Assembly (NCBI GenBank): GCA_963752695.1
Contig: CAVVZB010000001.1
Span: forward strand, 930,001-994,000
Source: Bog-113 sp963752695
GTDB taxonomy: Bacteria > Acidobacteriota > Terriglobia > Bryobacterales > Bryobacteraceae
Reading direction: 5' to 3'
Length of the DNA stretch: 64,000 nt
The notes beneath the pieces were generated by a model, which was not told the origin of the DNA, did not search any database, and saw only the letters and a list, made by a program, of their open reading frames with translations. Position 1 is the stretch's first letter. The number at the start of each line of letters is the position of its first letter. Position numbers and translations under genes: made by a program. Below are positions 25,168-33,062 of the stretch, piece after piece.

Positions 25168-25749
25168 CTATTCGGCCGCCTGATTCCACCTTTGGATAAC
25201 CCGTTGTTCCCGCTCGTACCCAAGAACACTGATTGCCGCGGTCCCGAGCGCAAAGAGCCGTCCATCCGCGGGCGCCAAACCCAACCAGCAAGCGGCCAGG
25301 ATTCTGAGAATGTGTCCATGCGCGAACAAAGCCACATCGCCGGCCGCTGATTCTGTAGCTCGCGCGATTACTGCCGCAGCCCGCGCATACACTTGCTCGA
25401 CGCGTTCTCCGTTCACCGGTCCATCGCGCCAAAGTTCCCAGCCCGGTCGCAATTTGCGGATATCGGCGGTGGACTGTCCTTCATAGTCTCCGTAATCCCA
25501 CTCGGAAAGATTATTTTCGACTTGGGCGTGGTCTCCATAACCGGCAATGCGGCATGTGTCACGCGCGCGCTGCATAGGGCTAGTCAGCACCAGCCCGAAC
25601 ACATGCCCCGCTAATGCCCGGCCACTCGCTTCCGCTTGCCGCTTCCCGTTTTCGGTCAACGGAAGATCCGTCCGTCCAGTATGCGCACCCGATAGACTCC
25701 ACGCCGTTTCACCGTGCCGGATCAGCCACAACTGGACAGCGCTGGACAT
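25168..25749 (-). CDS. Histidine phosphatase family protein
   Basis: A 193-residue member of the phosphoglycerate-mutase-like superfamily. The phospho-acceptor motif is RHGE at residues 11-14, followed by LPLTENGKRQAEASGRAL, and the second histidine lies in VALFAHGHILR. Related enzymes include CobC, fructose-2,6-bisphosphatases and broad-specificity phosphatases, so the substrate is open. It is near, and on the same strand as, the DUF3179 run. Confidence 0.9.
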   Translation of the reverse strand: MSSAVQLWLIRHGETAWSLSGAHTGRTDLPLTENGKRQAEASGRALAGHVFGLVLTSPMQRARDTCRIAGYGDHAQVENNLSEWDYGDYEGQSTADIRKLRPGWELWRDGPVNGERVEQVYARAAAVIARATESAAGDVALFAHGHILRILAACWLGLAPADGRLFALGTAAISVLGYEREQRVIQRWNQAAE

Positions 25750-25758
25750 ACAGCCAAT

Positions 25759-26964
25759 TTATACGACGGGCGCGGTCGTTTCCCCGGCGCCACTCTCCTG
25801 CATGCTCGCCAGTAGCTCCGCCGAGGGATAGCGTAAAATCGCGCACACCGGGACACCGTGCGGCATCTCATCCGATCGCAGCAAGGTTGCTTCCCCGCCG
25901 TGTTTCAGAGTCTGGATAATCGCGTCATTCAGCAAATCGACTAGCGGTGTGATCCCGTCTTCATGGTGTTTCACTCGGTTTCTTACGTCGTCGAATACGC
26001 CGCGATACTCTGCCGTCTCCTGCAAAAACAAATGGGCGACGCGCCCCTCGAACGCCGCCCGGATGATCTCCTGAGCGTGCGAGGACGCGTGGCCGGTCCC
26101 AGCCAGTTTCTCGAAGTGCGAGAGCTTGCTGCGAATGTCATCCGGCCGGTATGTGGCCAGCAACTCCAACGCGCGCTTGTGCATCTCTCCACCCTTTAGA
26201 CCATCCGGAGCGCCATGCACACCGGGTTCGACCATCTGCGGATACGTGTTCACCGACCGATAGATCGCCAGCTCGTGCTCAACCGCCACAACGACCAGCG
26301 GCAGCTTGCTCCCATTCAGGATATGGCTCACACCACGATCGATCGCACGGTAATAGTCGTGATGGAACTCGTTCTTGTTGTCGGTGTCGCTGGAAGTACC
26401 GGACATTACACCCTTCATCGAGCCGGTTGAAGGACCGCTCGCCGACCGGTTGTCCAGTACGTGATCGGGTTGGCGGGTCTCCCGGAACTCTAGAAAATTC
26501 TTGGGCACCGACGGAGGCAGCCCCACCTCTCCGGACGTCGATTCGGTGCAATGCAGCAAACGAGGATGATTCTGGCTCAACGCGAGGATGTAAAACTCTC
26601 TCTTCTGCTCCAAAAGCATCATCACCGGGCGAAGGTTAAAGGCGTTGCCGACTTCCACCACCTCCAGCACTGGCTCACTCGATTCGAACCGGAAATGCAT
26701 CTCCGGGGAACTCAGAACGACTGTTCCCCTATCTAGATCCTGGTCGGCGCCGTTCTGGAGAAAGTGTTGAAACGAAGTAAACGCTTCGTGCGGAATGGAG
26801 AGGTCGCCGGTGCGGAACTGCTCTTCGATGCGCCGCATGGCTTCAGCCCACCGCGCCCGCGCGTTTCCGCCCCCAGGCAGCGCAACCGTGATGCACGGCG
26901 GTTTTGCGTCGACCAGCCTCCGGAGCAGGCCGAGCGTTAGTTCCTCGTTAATTGGGGTTTGCAT
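25759..26964 (-). CDS. baeRF-type (eRF1-like) ribosome-associated protein
   Basis: About 401 residues resembling the bacterial archaeo-eukaryotic release factor (baeRF) families, probably group 3. Features are the segment FYILALSQNHPRLLHC, the strand PLVVVAVEHELAIYRSVN typical of the central eRF1-like domain, and a C-terminal domain ending with EMPHGVPVCAILRY. Members are thought to act on ribosomes, as rescue or hibernation factors, but direct evidence is limited. The ATG at 26964 is preferred over that at 27009, which adds an unlike hydrophobic stretch. It is divergent from the DUF2076 gene across 90 bases. Confidence 0.75.
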   Translation of the reverse strand: MQTPINEELTLGLLRRLVDAKPPCITVALPGGGNARARWAEAMRRIEEQFRTGDLSIPHEAFTSFQHFLQNGADQDLDRGTVVLSSPEMHFRFESSEPVLEVVEVGNAFNLRPVMMLLEQKREFYILALSQNHPRLLHCTESTSGEVGLPPSVPKNFLEFRETRQPDHVLDNRSASGPSTGSMKGVMSGTSSDTDNKNEFHHDYYRAIDRGVSHILNGSKLPLVVVAVEHELAIYRSVNTYPQMVEPGVHGAPDGLKGGEMHKRALELLATYRPDDIRSKLSHFEKLAGTGHASSHAQEIIRAAFEGRVAHLFLQETAEYRGVFDDVRNRVKHHEDGITPLVDLLNDAIIQTLKHGGEATLLRSDEMPHGVPVCAILRYPSAELLASMQESGAGETTAPVV

Positions 26965-27054
26965 AACATCGCACAACTGCAATTGGATTGCAGATATGAT
27001 AAGCAGCACGTTCTGCTAATCCAAGATCCCCACCGGAGGAGAAGAGACCAACCG

Positions 27055-27786
27055 ATGACGCCACAAGAACGACAACTTCTAGAATCGCTGACTAGCCGAA
27101 TCGCGAGTACGCAGATACCACAAAAGGATCCCGAAGCCGAAACACTCATCACCCAAAATCTGGGCAGAGTGCCTGATGCGCTGTACATCCTGACCCAAAC
27201 GGTTCTCATTCAGGAGATGGCGCTCAATCAAGCTAACACTCGCCTTCACGATCTACAGCAACAGATTGATACCCACCGCGGAGATCAGTCGCAACCGACC
27301 AGCTTTCTCGGCCGACTATTTGGCACTGGCGCTTCTCAACGTCCGCCCGGACCCGCGCAACAATTTAACGCCCCGCCGTACGACGCTCCGCAATATCAGG
27401 TGCCCCAGTCCCAGCAGTATCAAATGCAGCCACAAGGCTCCAGCTTTCTGCGCAACGCCGCGATGACCGCAACGGGAGTTGCCGCCGGCGCACTCGCTTT
27501 TGAAGGTATCGAATCGTTATTCGGTCACCATGGGGGCTATGGAGGCGGCTTCGGTGGGAACTCGTTCGGAGGCGGCGAATTTCTCGGCGGTGGGCCTTCC
27601 GAGACCGTCGTTAACAATTACTACGAAGAGCCCGTGGGTGGCGATCACAGTGGTGACCGCGACCAGTTTGCGAGCACGGACAATACGGATTTTCAACAGA
27701 ATGACGGCGGCGTGGGCGTCGAAGACGCTAATTTCGACAGTTCGCTCGATAGTTCGAATGACGACTTTTCATCAACAGATGTGTAG
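27055..27786 (+). CDS. DUF2076 domain protein
   Basis: A 243-residue protein beginning MTPQERQLLESLTSRIAS, the classic DUF2076 opening. An N-terminal helical part reaches residue ~80 (DALYILTQTVLIQEMALNQA); a Gln/Pro-rich stretch, a hydrophobic or small-residue segment (AAMTATGVAAGALAFEG), a Gly-rich run and an acidic Ser/Asp tail follow. The start has GGAGG upstream. In other bacteria the family is described as a periplasmic ligand-binding sensor, but no signal peptide is obvious here. Confidence 0.8.
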   Translation: MTPQERQLLESLTSRIASTQIPQKDPEAETLITQNLGRVPDALYILTQTVLIQEMALNQANTRLHDLQQQIDTHRGDQSQPTSFLGRLFGTGASQRPPGPAQQFNAPPYDAPQYQVPQSQQYQMQPQGSSFLRNAAMTATGVAAGALAFEGIESLFGHHGGYGGGFGGNSFGGGEFLGGGPSETVVNNYYEEPVGGDHSGDRDQFASTDNTDFQQNDGGVGVEDANFDSSLDSSNDDFSSTDV

Positions 27787-27884
27787 AATCCGTTTGACAG
27801 GAGAACCCGTATCCGGTTGAGAGTGATCTCTCCCTCCAAGAAGAGCGCGGCGACCTATATGCCGCGAAACCGGGCAGCAGCAAG

Positions 27885-28256
27885 ATGAAAACTATCCTCG
27901 TGGTGGACGATGAGCCCGGCATCACCAAATATGTGGAGGCAGCTCTCACTCAGGGCGGCTATGCCGTTGTAACAGCGGAGTCAGCCGAAGCCGCCCTTGA
28001 GATCTTCCAGCGCGAGAGCGGGCGTTTCGATTTAATTTTGTCGGATATCATCATGCCTGGCCAAATGGACGGCATGTCGATGATCCGCGCAATGCGAGCT
28101 GTGAATCCCACGGTCAAACTGCTCTTTATGACCGGTAAGATTCGGGGCTTGCCTGAGGATCTGACTGACACGTGCGGTCAGGTCCCCAAGCCATTTAGTC
28201 CGGCTCAGATCGTGAAGGCAGTGCACCAATGCATCGATCTGAGCCCGGCGAGTTGA
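27885..28256 (+). CDS. Stand-alone response regulator receiver
   Basis: A 123-residue CheY-like domain with no output part. Phosphorylation site D54 lies in ILSDIIMPG; acidic pocket residues D8 and D9 are in VVDDEPG, T83 in FMTGK and K102 in VPKPF. Its partner histidine kinase is not in the window. It lies 98 bases after the DUF2076 gene and converges on the surface protein gene downstream. Confidence 0.93.
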   Translation: MKTILVVDDEPGITKYVEAALTQGGYAVVTAESAEAALEIFQRESGRFDLILSDIIMPGQMDGMSMIRAMRAVNPTVKLLFMTGKIRGLPEDLTDTCGQVPKPFSPAQIVKAVHQCIDLSPAS

Positions 28257-28263
28257 ATCCCGG

Positions 28264-30825
28264 TTAAATCGGGCCTCCCACGACAACCGAATTCGGCGCC
28301 ACGGCTTCCTCGCTTCCAGTCTGAACGTAGACTGCCTCCGGCTGGGCTGGCGCAGCTGGGTCGGCCGTTAACGTCACTGTCAATTGCGTCGAACTGATTA
28401 CGGTGACGTTCGACGGTACGATGGACGAGACTGGCTGGCCCGGGCCACCGGTTCCACCACCTGCAACGGGAACTAATGTCGTCACTCCCTGAACGAAATT
28501 CGTATTCAGGCCAGTGACGGTGAAGGTTGCCGAACCACCTACCGCAAGGGACGTCGGAGACACCGAAGTGATAACAGGTTCAGTTGGCGGAAGCAATTGG
28601 TTGAAGGCGCCGCGCATCACAAACAGCGCCATGTCCCCGCGCGTTACCGCAGAACCTGGGCAATAAGAGTTTGGTCCGCACCCCGCAGTGACGTTGTCTT
28701 GTTTCATGCGTTGCACCCACTTGAAGGCGAAGTCGGTCGTGGGCACGTCTTGGAAATAGGCGTTCGGGTTATAAGTGAACGCGGTATTCGCTCCATAGCG
28801 GGCACGGATTATGAAAATAGCCATCTGATCCCGAGTTACTTGGCTATCTGGGCAATAATTGCCGCCACCGCAACCAGCTGTAATCCCGAGTTCGTACATC
28901 TTCTCAATCCAGGTATATCCAAACGTTGACGGGCTAACATCAGCAAAGTACTGGGTGTTTCCGATCGTGAAATTATCGCTGCCATACACCGCGCGGACAA
29001 TAAAGATAGCCATTTGGGCGCGAGTGATAATCTGCGCCGGGCAGTACGTGCTCGGTCCACAGCCTGCGGTGATGTTCTTAGTCTTCAGGAGGTTTACCGC
29101 ATCGAACTGGTAGCTGGACGCCGGTACATCCGTAAACTGCGCAACCGTGAAATCTTCCAGAACGCTAACGTTTTGGCCAGCAATCGCTAAGGTTGTGGTT
29201 CGATCAGCGGGGTTGACCTGAGGCGGTGCATAAGGCTGAACGGTCGCAACCACGGTTCCGTTGCCTGTACCAGAGGTGGCCGAGAGGGTTACCCAGCTCG
29301 CCGGGCTAGTCGCCGTCCAACTGCACGACGGACCGGCTGTGATGGTGAAGCTTTGCTGTCCGCCATTGGCGTCATAAGCGAGAGGTGCCGTTGGGGACAC
29401 TGCGGCGCAGCCGCCAAGAAGAATTCCCAAGCCGCCCGTCGGTCCATTGAAGTATCCAAGATCCGCAACAGCCAGGTCCACCAAGCCGTCGCCATTGAAA
29501 TCACCGGCTGCGAGCTTGAAGGCCCCCGGGCCCGTCGTGGTGTTCTGCGCGGCTTGCAAGGTTCCATCGCCGTTTCCGAAGAAAACACTCACAGCGCCTT
29601 GTGACCCATTCTCGTAATCCGCCGCTACCACATCCAACTTGCCATCTCCGTTAAAGTCAGAAATCAGAATGCCGCTGGGCGCCGTCAGGGTCGGGTAGGT
29701 TCTGGCAGGCTGAAACGTCCCATTTCCATTGCCGAGCAGCACGTCGACATGGCCACTTCCATAATCCGCCACAACTAAATCGAGTTTGCCGTCACCGTTC
29801 AGATCGGCCGTTTGCACATCGTTCGTGAGACTCCCCGCAGGGATGGACGAACCCATGGTGAAGGAGCCGTTCGAGGTACCGAGCAAAATGACGATCTGCC
29901 CCGCCGATACAGCTAGGTCGGGATATCCATCGCCATTGAAATCACCAATCGCGAGTCCCACAGCTCCCCCAGTGGATCCAGTGGAATAAGTGGTGCTGAG
30001 CGTCAGTGTTCCCGTCGCGCTGCCGAAGTAGATGCTCACATCGCTGTAAGACTCGTTGGCGACTGCGACATCCGGATATCCATCGTTATTGAAATCGCCC
30101 ACTGCGACTGCGTATGGACTTTCATCGGTGGTGTAAACCACCGGCGCCTGAAAGCTGCCATCCCCATTACCGAACAGAATATCGACCGAGGGCAGCACCG
30201 CCGGCTGCACATTCCCATCGTAGACATTAGCGACTACTAGGTCCGGCTTTCCGTCGCCATTGAAATCGCCAACAGCTACTGAGATTGGGCTCGCTCCTGC
30301 CGCGTACGTGAGTGGCGCTTGAAAGGTGCCATTTCCGTTTCCTAGGAACACAAATACCGCTTGTGACGGGCCCGACACCACCGCGGTATCAAGTTTCCCG
30401 TCGCCGTTGAAATCAGCCGTGACCACGCAGCAAGGATTGGTTCCCGCCGGGTAATTCACTATAGAAGCGAAACTGCTTCCGGCTAGAGTTGAAACCGTGA
30501 ACGGCACTGCGTTTGACAGCGCAATCGGATTGGAGCCGTCGCCATCGTAGCGAGCCGTGAGAACCTGATGCCCAGCGCTAATCTGGCGGGTGGCTAAGGT
30601 GGCGACCCCACCCGAAACGGGCGCTAGTCCCAGGATCTGCGACCCACTGTAAAAAGTTACTTTCCCGCTGGCCGTGCCTGGCGAAACCGTCGCGGTAAGC
30701 GTGACAGGTTGCCCAAAGATGCCCGGATTGGGGCTACCTGCCAGAGAAACCGTCGTGGCCTGTGCTGGGATACAAATGGACAGCACTGGTGCTAATAGTC
30801 CGAGTGAAAAATGTTTAAAATTCAT
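28264..30825 (-). CDS. Surface protein: FG-GAP repeats, BACON, three SLH-like repeats, IPT
   Basis: An 853-residue exported protein with signal peptide (FSLGLLAPVLSICIPAQA). In order: an Ig-like Big3-type domain (about 25-115); seven or so FG-GAP/VCBS blades with DFNGDGKLD and DLNGDGKLD calcium loops (about 120-480); a BACON-type domain with PSCSWTATSPASWVTLSA; three S-layer-homology repeats, each with FxDV, ITAGCG and CP...TRxQMA (about 570-755); a C-terminal IPT/TIG-like domain beginning PVITSVSPTSLAVGGSA. It is probably a cell-surface adhesin or cell-wall-anchored protein. SLH repeats usually bind secondary wall polymer. Confidence 0.85.
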   Translation of the reverse strand: MNFKHFSLGLLAPVLSICIPAQATTVSLAGSPNPGIFGQPVTLTATVSPGTASGKVTFYSGSQILGLAPVSGGVATLATRQISAGHQVLTARYDGDGSNPIALSNAVPFTVSTLAGSSFASIVNYPAGTNPCCVVTADFNGDGKLDTAVVSGPSQAVFVFLGNGNGTFQAPLTYAAGASPISVAVGDFNGDGKPDLVVANVYDGNVQPAVLPSVDILFGNGDGSFQAPVVYTTDESPYAVAVGDFNNDGYPDVAVANESYSDVSIYFGSATGTLTLSTTYSTGSTGGAVGLAIGDFNGDGYPDLAVSAGQIVILLGTSNGSFTMGSSIPAGSLTNDVQTADLNGDGKLDLVVADYGSGHVDVLLGNGNGTFQPARTYPTLTAPSGILISDFNGDGKLDVVAADYENGSQGAVSVFFGNGDGTLQAAQNTTTGPGAFKLAAGDFNGDGLVDLAVADLGYFNGPTGGLGILLGGCAAVSPTAPLAYDANGGQQSFTITAGPSCSWTATSPASWVTLSATSGTGNGTVVATVQPYAPPQVNPADRTTTLAIAGQNVSVLEDFTVAQFTDVPASSYQFDAVNLLKTKNITAGCGPSTYCPAQIITRAQMAIFIVRAVYGSDNFTIGNTQYFADVSPSTFGYTWIEKMYELGITAGCGGGNYCPDSQVTRDQMAIFIIRARYGANTAFTYNPNAYFQDVPTTDFAFKWVQRMKQDNVTAGCGPNSYCPGSAVTRGDMALFVMRGAFNQLLPPTEPVITSVSPTSLAVGGSATFTVTGLNTNFVQGVTTLVPVAGGGTGGPGQPVSSIVPSNVTVISSTQLTVTLTADPAAPAQPEAVYVQTGSEEAVAPNSVVVGGPI

Positions 30826-31113
30826 GAGGCGAGAATCCGTTCTTCAAAGCGTATATCAGCATCGAACTGTTTAGATACCCGGCGTGTGTTAAAAAAACAT
30901 CAATTCGCGCCCATTTGCCATCCGTACTAGCGTAGCGGCGAAAATCTCAGGATTTTCTGGTACCAATAGATGGTTCCCGCGAGGAAATGTACGGAGTAAC
31001 CCTAAAAACCTACATCTCGGAATTGACGTACCGCTAGCGAGATAGTACGGTTGTATCAGCGCATCGGCCCATCGTCTTACGGAGCGCGAAGAACGAATTC
31101 GGAGGAAGTAATT
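30826..31113. other. Divergent intergenic region, 288 bases
   Basis: The region lies between the SLH/FG-GAP gene and the PEP-CTERM gene, so it holds both promoters. No open frame of note is seen. It contains one clean inverted repeat (30940-30957). A TTGACG at about 31022 could serve as a -35 box for the PEP-CTERM gene, but I do not find a convincing -10 at the usual spacing. No sigma-54 -24/-12 pair was found. Confidence 0.6.
30940..30957. repeat. Inverted repeat GAAAATC-TCAG-GATTTTC
   Basis: A perfect 7-bp palindromic arm with a four-base loop sits between the divergent starts of the FG-GAP/SLH gene and the PEP-CTERM gene. It could be an operator or a small hairpin in a leader. No T-run follows, so it is not a usual terminator. 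Confidence 0.45.
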
Positions 31114-31830
31114 ATGAATACAAGGTTTCTCACAACAATGCTGGCGGCTACAGCCTTAGTCACCAGTGTCCCGGCGTTCGCCGACATCCTCAGCACGACA
31201 GGTAGCGTTGAGGTCACAAGCGGTAGCATCGCCTTCTATCCCCTCGGAGGTACTTCCGGGCAATACAACATCGGACCCCCTGATACCGGGATCTTCGCTG
31301 GCTTAGCAGGAACTGGTGGCACTATTTTGAACATCACTAACGCCGCCGAGCCGATCAACACCATGGTAAACGTTCCGGACTTCATGACTTTCAACGGAGC
31401 GTCAAACCTGAGCTTCACGTTGACGGAACTCCTTGGTGGCACTTTCGGAGCCTGCCCTGCCCCGCCGCCGGTTGCCGGTCAGACATGCACGCCTCCCGGT
31501 ACGCCGTACAACCTGACGAACTTAACGCCGACCAGCTCCTCGGCCGCGTTCACCGTCAATGGTTATGTTGTGGATACCAAGAATCCGGGTGTTCAGACTC
31601 CGTTCTTCGGAATCTTTACCACACAGTTCGCGAATGAGAGCCTGCAGTCGGTTGTCAGCGCGATCGAGACCGGTGGTACGGTCGACGCCACCTACTCCGC
31701 GCAGTTCATCACTTCGCCGGTAACCGGTACGCCGGAGCCTGGCACCATGTTCAGCCTGCTCGCTGGCGGCCTCCTGCTCGTTGGGATCGGTAGCTTCGGC
31801 AAGCGCGTCCAGGGTTCCAAGCGCGCTTAG
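31114..31830 (+). CDS. PEP-CTERM sorting-signal protein
   Basis: A 238-residue exported protein. A signal peptide is at 1-24 (FLTTMLAATALVTSVPAFA). The C-terminus has the full sorting signal: the motif TPEPGT, a membrane helix (LLAGGLLLVGIGSFG) and a basic tail (KRVQGSKRA), recognised by an exosortase in the inner membrane. The body is small-residue rich with four cysteines and no known domain. GGAGGA precedes the ATG at 31114, which rules out the longer frame from 31051. A strong terminator follows at 31863. Confidence 0.9.
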   Translation: MNTRFLTTMLAATALVTSVPAFADILSTTGSVEVTSGSIAFYPLGGTSGQYNIGPPDTGIFAGLAGTGGTILNITNAAEPINTMVNVPDFMTFNGASNLSFTLTELLGGTFGACPAPPPVAGQTCTPPGTPYNLTNLTPTSSSAAFTVNGYVVDTKNPGVQTPFFGIFTTQFANESLQSVVSAIETGGTVDATYSAQFITSPVTGTPEPGTMFSLLAGGLLLVGIGSFGKRVQGSKRA

Positions 31831-31862
31831 TTCGATCCTTGGGGTCTTGAACCCCGAATATA

Positions 31863-31904
31863 GAAAAGGCCGAGGCGGTTTATTCCGCTTCGGCCTTTTC
31901 TTTT
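31863..31904. terminator. Rho-independent terminator
   Basis: A 16-bp stem (GAAAAGGCCGAGGCGG with its near-perfect reverse complement, one G-T pair) and a TTTATT loop are followed by a short T-rich run. It ends the PEP-CTERM gene, and its A-rich left arm allows it to work from the other side too. Confidence 0.85.
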
Positions 31905-31955
31905 GGTGCTGATGGCGTTCCCGCTGCTTAGCAAGTTCCTTTCAATCCACCCTTT

Positions 31956-32735
31956 CTAACTGGCCCACGATAGTTCAGCTGCCTCCGACCGGCAGATGAT
32001 CTGGGTCGACAACAACGAAGCCCGTACCCCTTTTAACAACGCCAGATACTTCGGGTTCGGCTTGCGGGAATCGAACCGGAGCATCTCCATCTCACAGTTG
32101 TACTCCGGATCGTAATACTTGGGAATCACTTCGCCCTCAGCAACCAAGGAACGGCCGCCAATACGCCGCAGGATCGATGAAGATCCATGTTGCACGGTGG
32201 CGGTGGTGAGCCCGAAACACCCGCCTGCTATCTGGCAGAATGCGTAGGAGGCTAACGCCATTCGCGCCGCTTCCGAAGTCCCCCGAAGATGACGGTCGAG
32301 TGTCCATCCTCCGAACTCAACCAAAGAGAAGGCGTGTTTGCGCGCTTGCCGCAATTCCCGGTGCAGCGCCAGACTAACCCTGCGCCCCCAGTTGTCGCAT
32401 CCGAATCGAGCTGTCCGGCGTACTCCCAGCTCATCGATTGCCACATTACTTGGATGCACCAAGTAACGCGCGCAACCGGACACCCTTCCCCGGTGCACCA
32501 CCAGCAAATGCCAGCTTTCTGTATCAACAGGAGCTTGGTGACGCCCTGTCTCATCCAGATGATCTTCCGATATCACGGACTCCTCCACCATAATCCTCCC
32601 CCGCAGTTTCTGGAGTTGGTGCAGCAATTCGTGATAGCGCAGGTCGTCTTGCTCGATGTTTCGATATGGCCCCGGAATGCGCGCACCTGCAGGCGCCAGA
32701 AGGATGACCTTTCGATCGGTCTCAAGATCTTTCAT
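31956..32735 (-). CDS. GNAT-like acyltransferase, possibly PEP-CTERM-associated
   Basis: A 259-residue protein. The core WHLLVVHRGRVSGCARYLV, followed by LVEFGGWTLDRHLRGTSE and GSSSILRRIGGRSL, looks like the GNAT fold of N-acyl amino acid synthases and of exosortase-associated acyltransferases. The end YYDPEYNCEMEMLRFDSR fits the last strand of that fold. No signal peptide is present. It is next to, and convergent with, a PEP-CTERM gene. Assignment is by pattern only and could be wrong at family level. Confidence 0.5.
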   Translation of the reverse strand: MKDLETDRKVILLAPAGARIPGPYRNIEQDDLRYHELLHQLQKLRGRIMVEESVISEDHLDETGRHQAPVDTESWHLLVVHRGRVSGCARYLVHPSNVAIDELGVRRTARFGCDNWGRRVSLALHRELRQARKHAFSLVEFGGWTLDRHLRGTSEAARMALASYAFCQIAGGCFGLTTATVQHGSSSILRRIGGRSLVAEGEVIPKYYDPEYNCEMEMLRFDSRKPNPKYLALLKGVRASLLSTQIICRSEAAELSWAS

Positions 32736-33062
32736 CGGCTATAACTTGCTCCCCCCAATTGGTAGTCGCCGTGCGGTCGACTTCTCACAGTGCTTCTTTG
32801 ATCTAATGCGTCAAAGTATCACTATTGAATTCTGGATTTCAATAGTTTCCTAAATTATTGTTAAAAGAATTTCACGTTAAGGTCGTACATCGTCATACGC
32901 AGCACAAGTCGGCGTCCTGCCGGCTCGAATATGTGCTAAGTATCAGCAAAGATTCAGCTTGCTGGTACGCAATCGCGCGCACATCGCCGAAAGGTGACGC
33001 CAGCCAGCCCGTCCGGCACTCGAACTCATTCTTCGGAATTCAGAAGATCTCGCGCCAATTCT
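32736..33062. other. Intergenic region of 327 bases
   Basis: The region lies upstream of the GNAT-like gene and downstream of the CRTAC1 gene, both on the minus strand. A short frame on the plus strand from 32858 has no family resemblance, no ribosome site and antisense overlap with CRTAC1. The only structure I see is the inverted repeat at 32821-32846. The AT content is higher than in the flanking genes, as expected for a promoter. Confidence 0.6.
32821..32846. repeat. Inverted repeat with 9-bp arms
   Basis: ACTATTGAA and its exact reverse complement TTCAATAGT are separated by eight bases, 86 bases upstream of the GNAT-like gene start. The shape suits a dimeric regulator's operator. No T-run follows. 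Confidence 0.5.
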
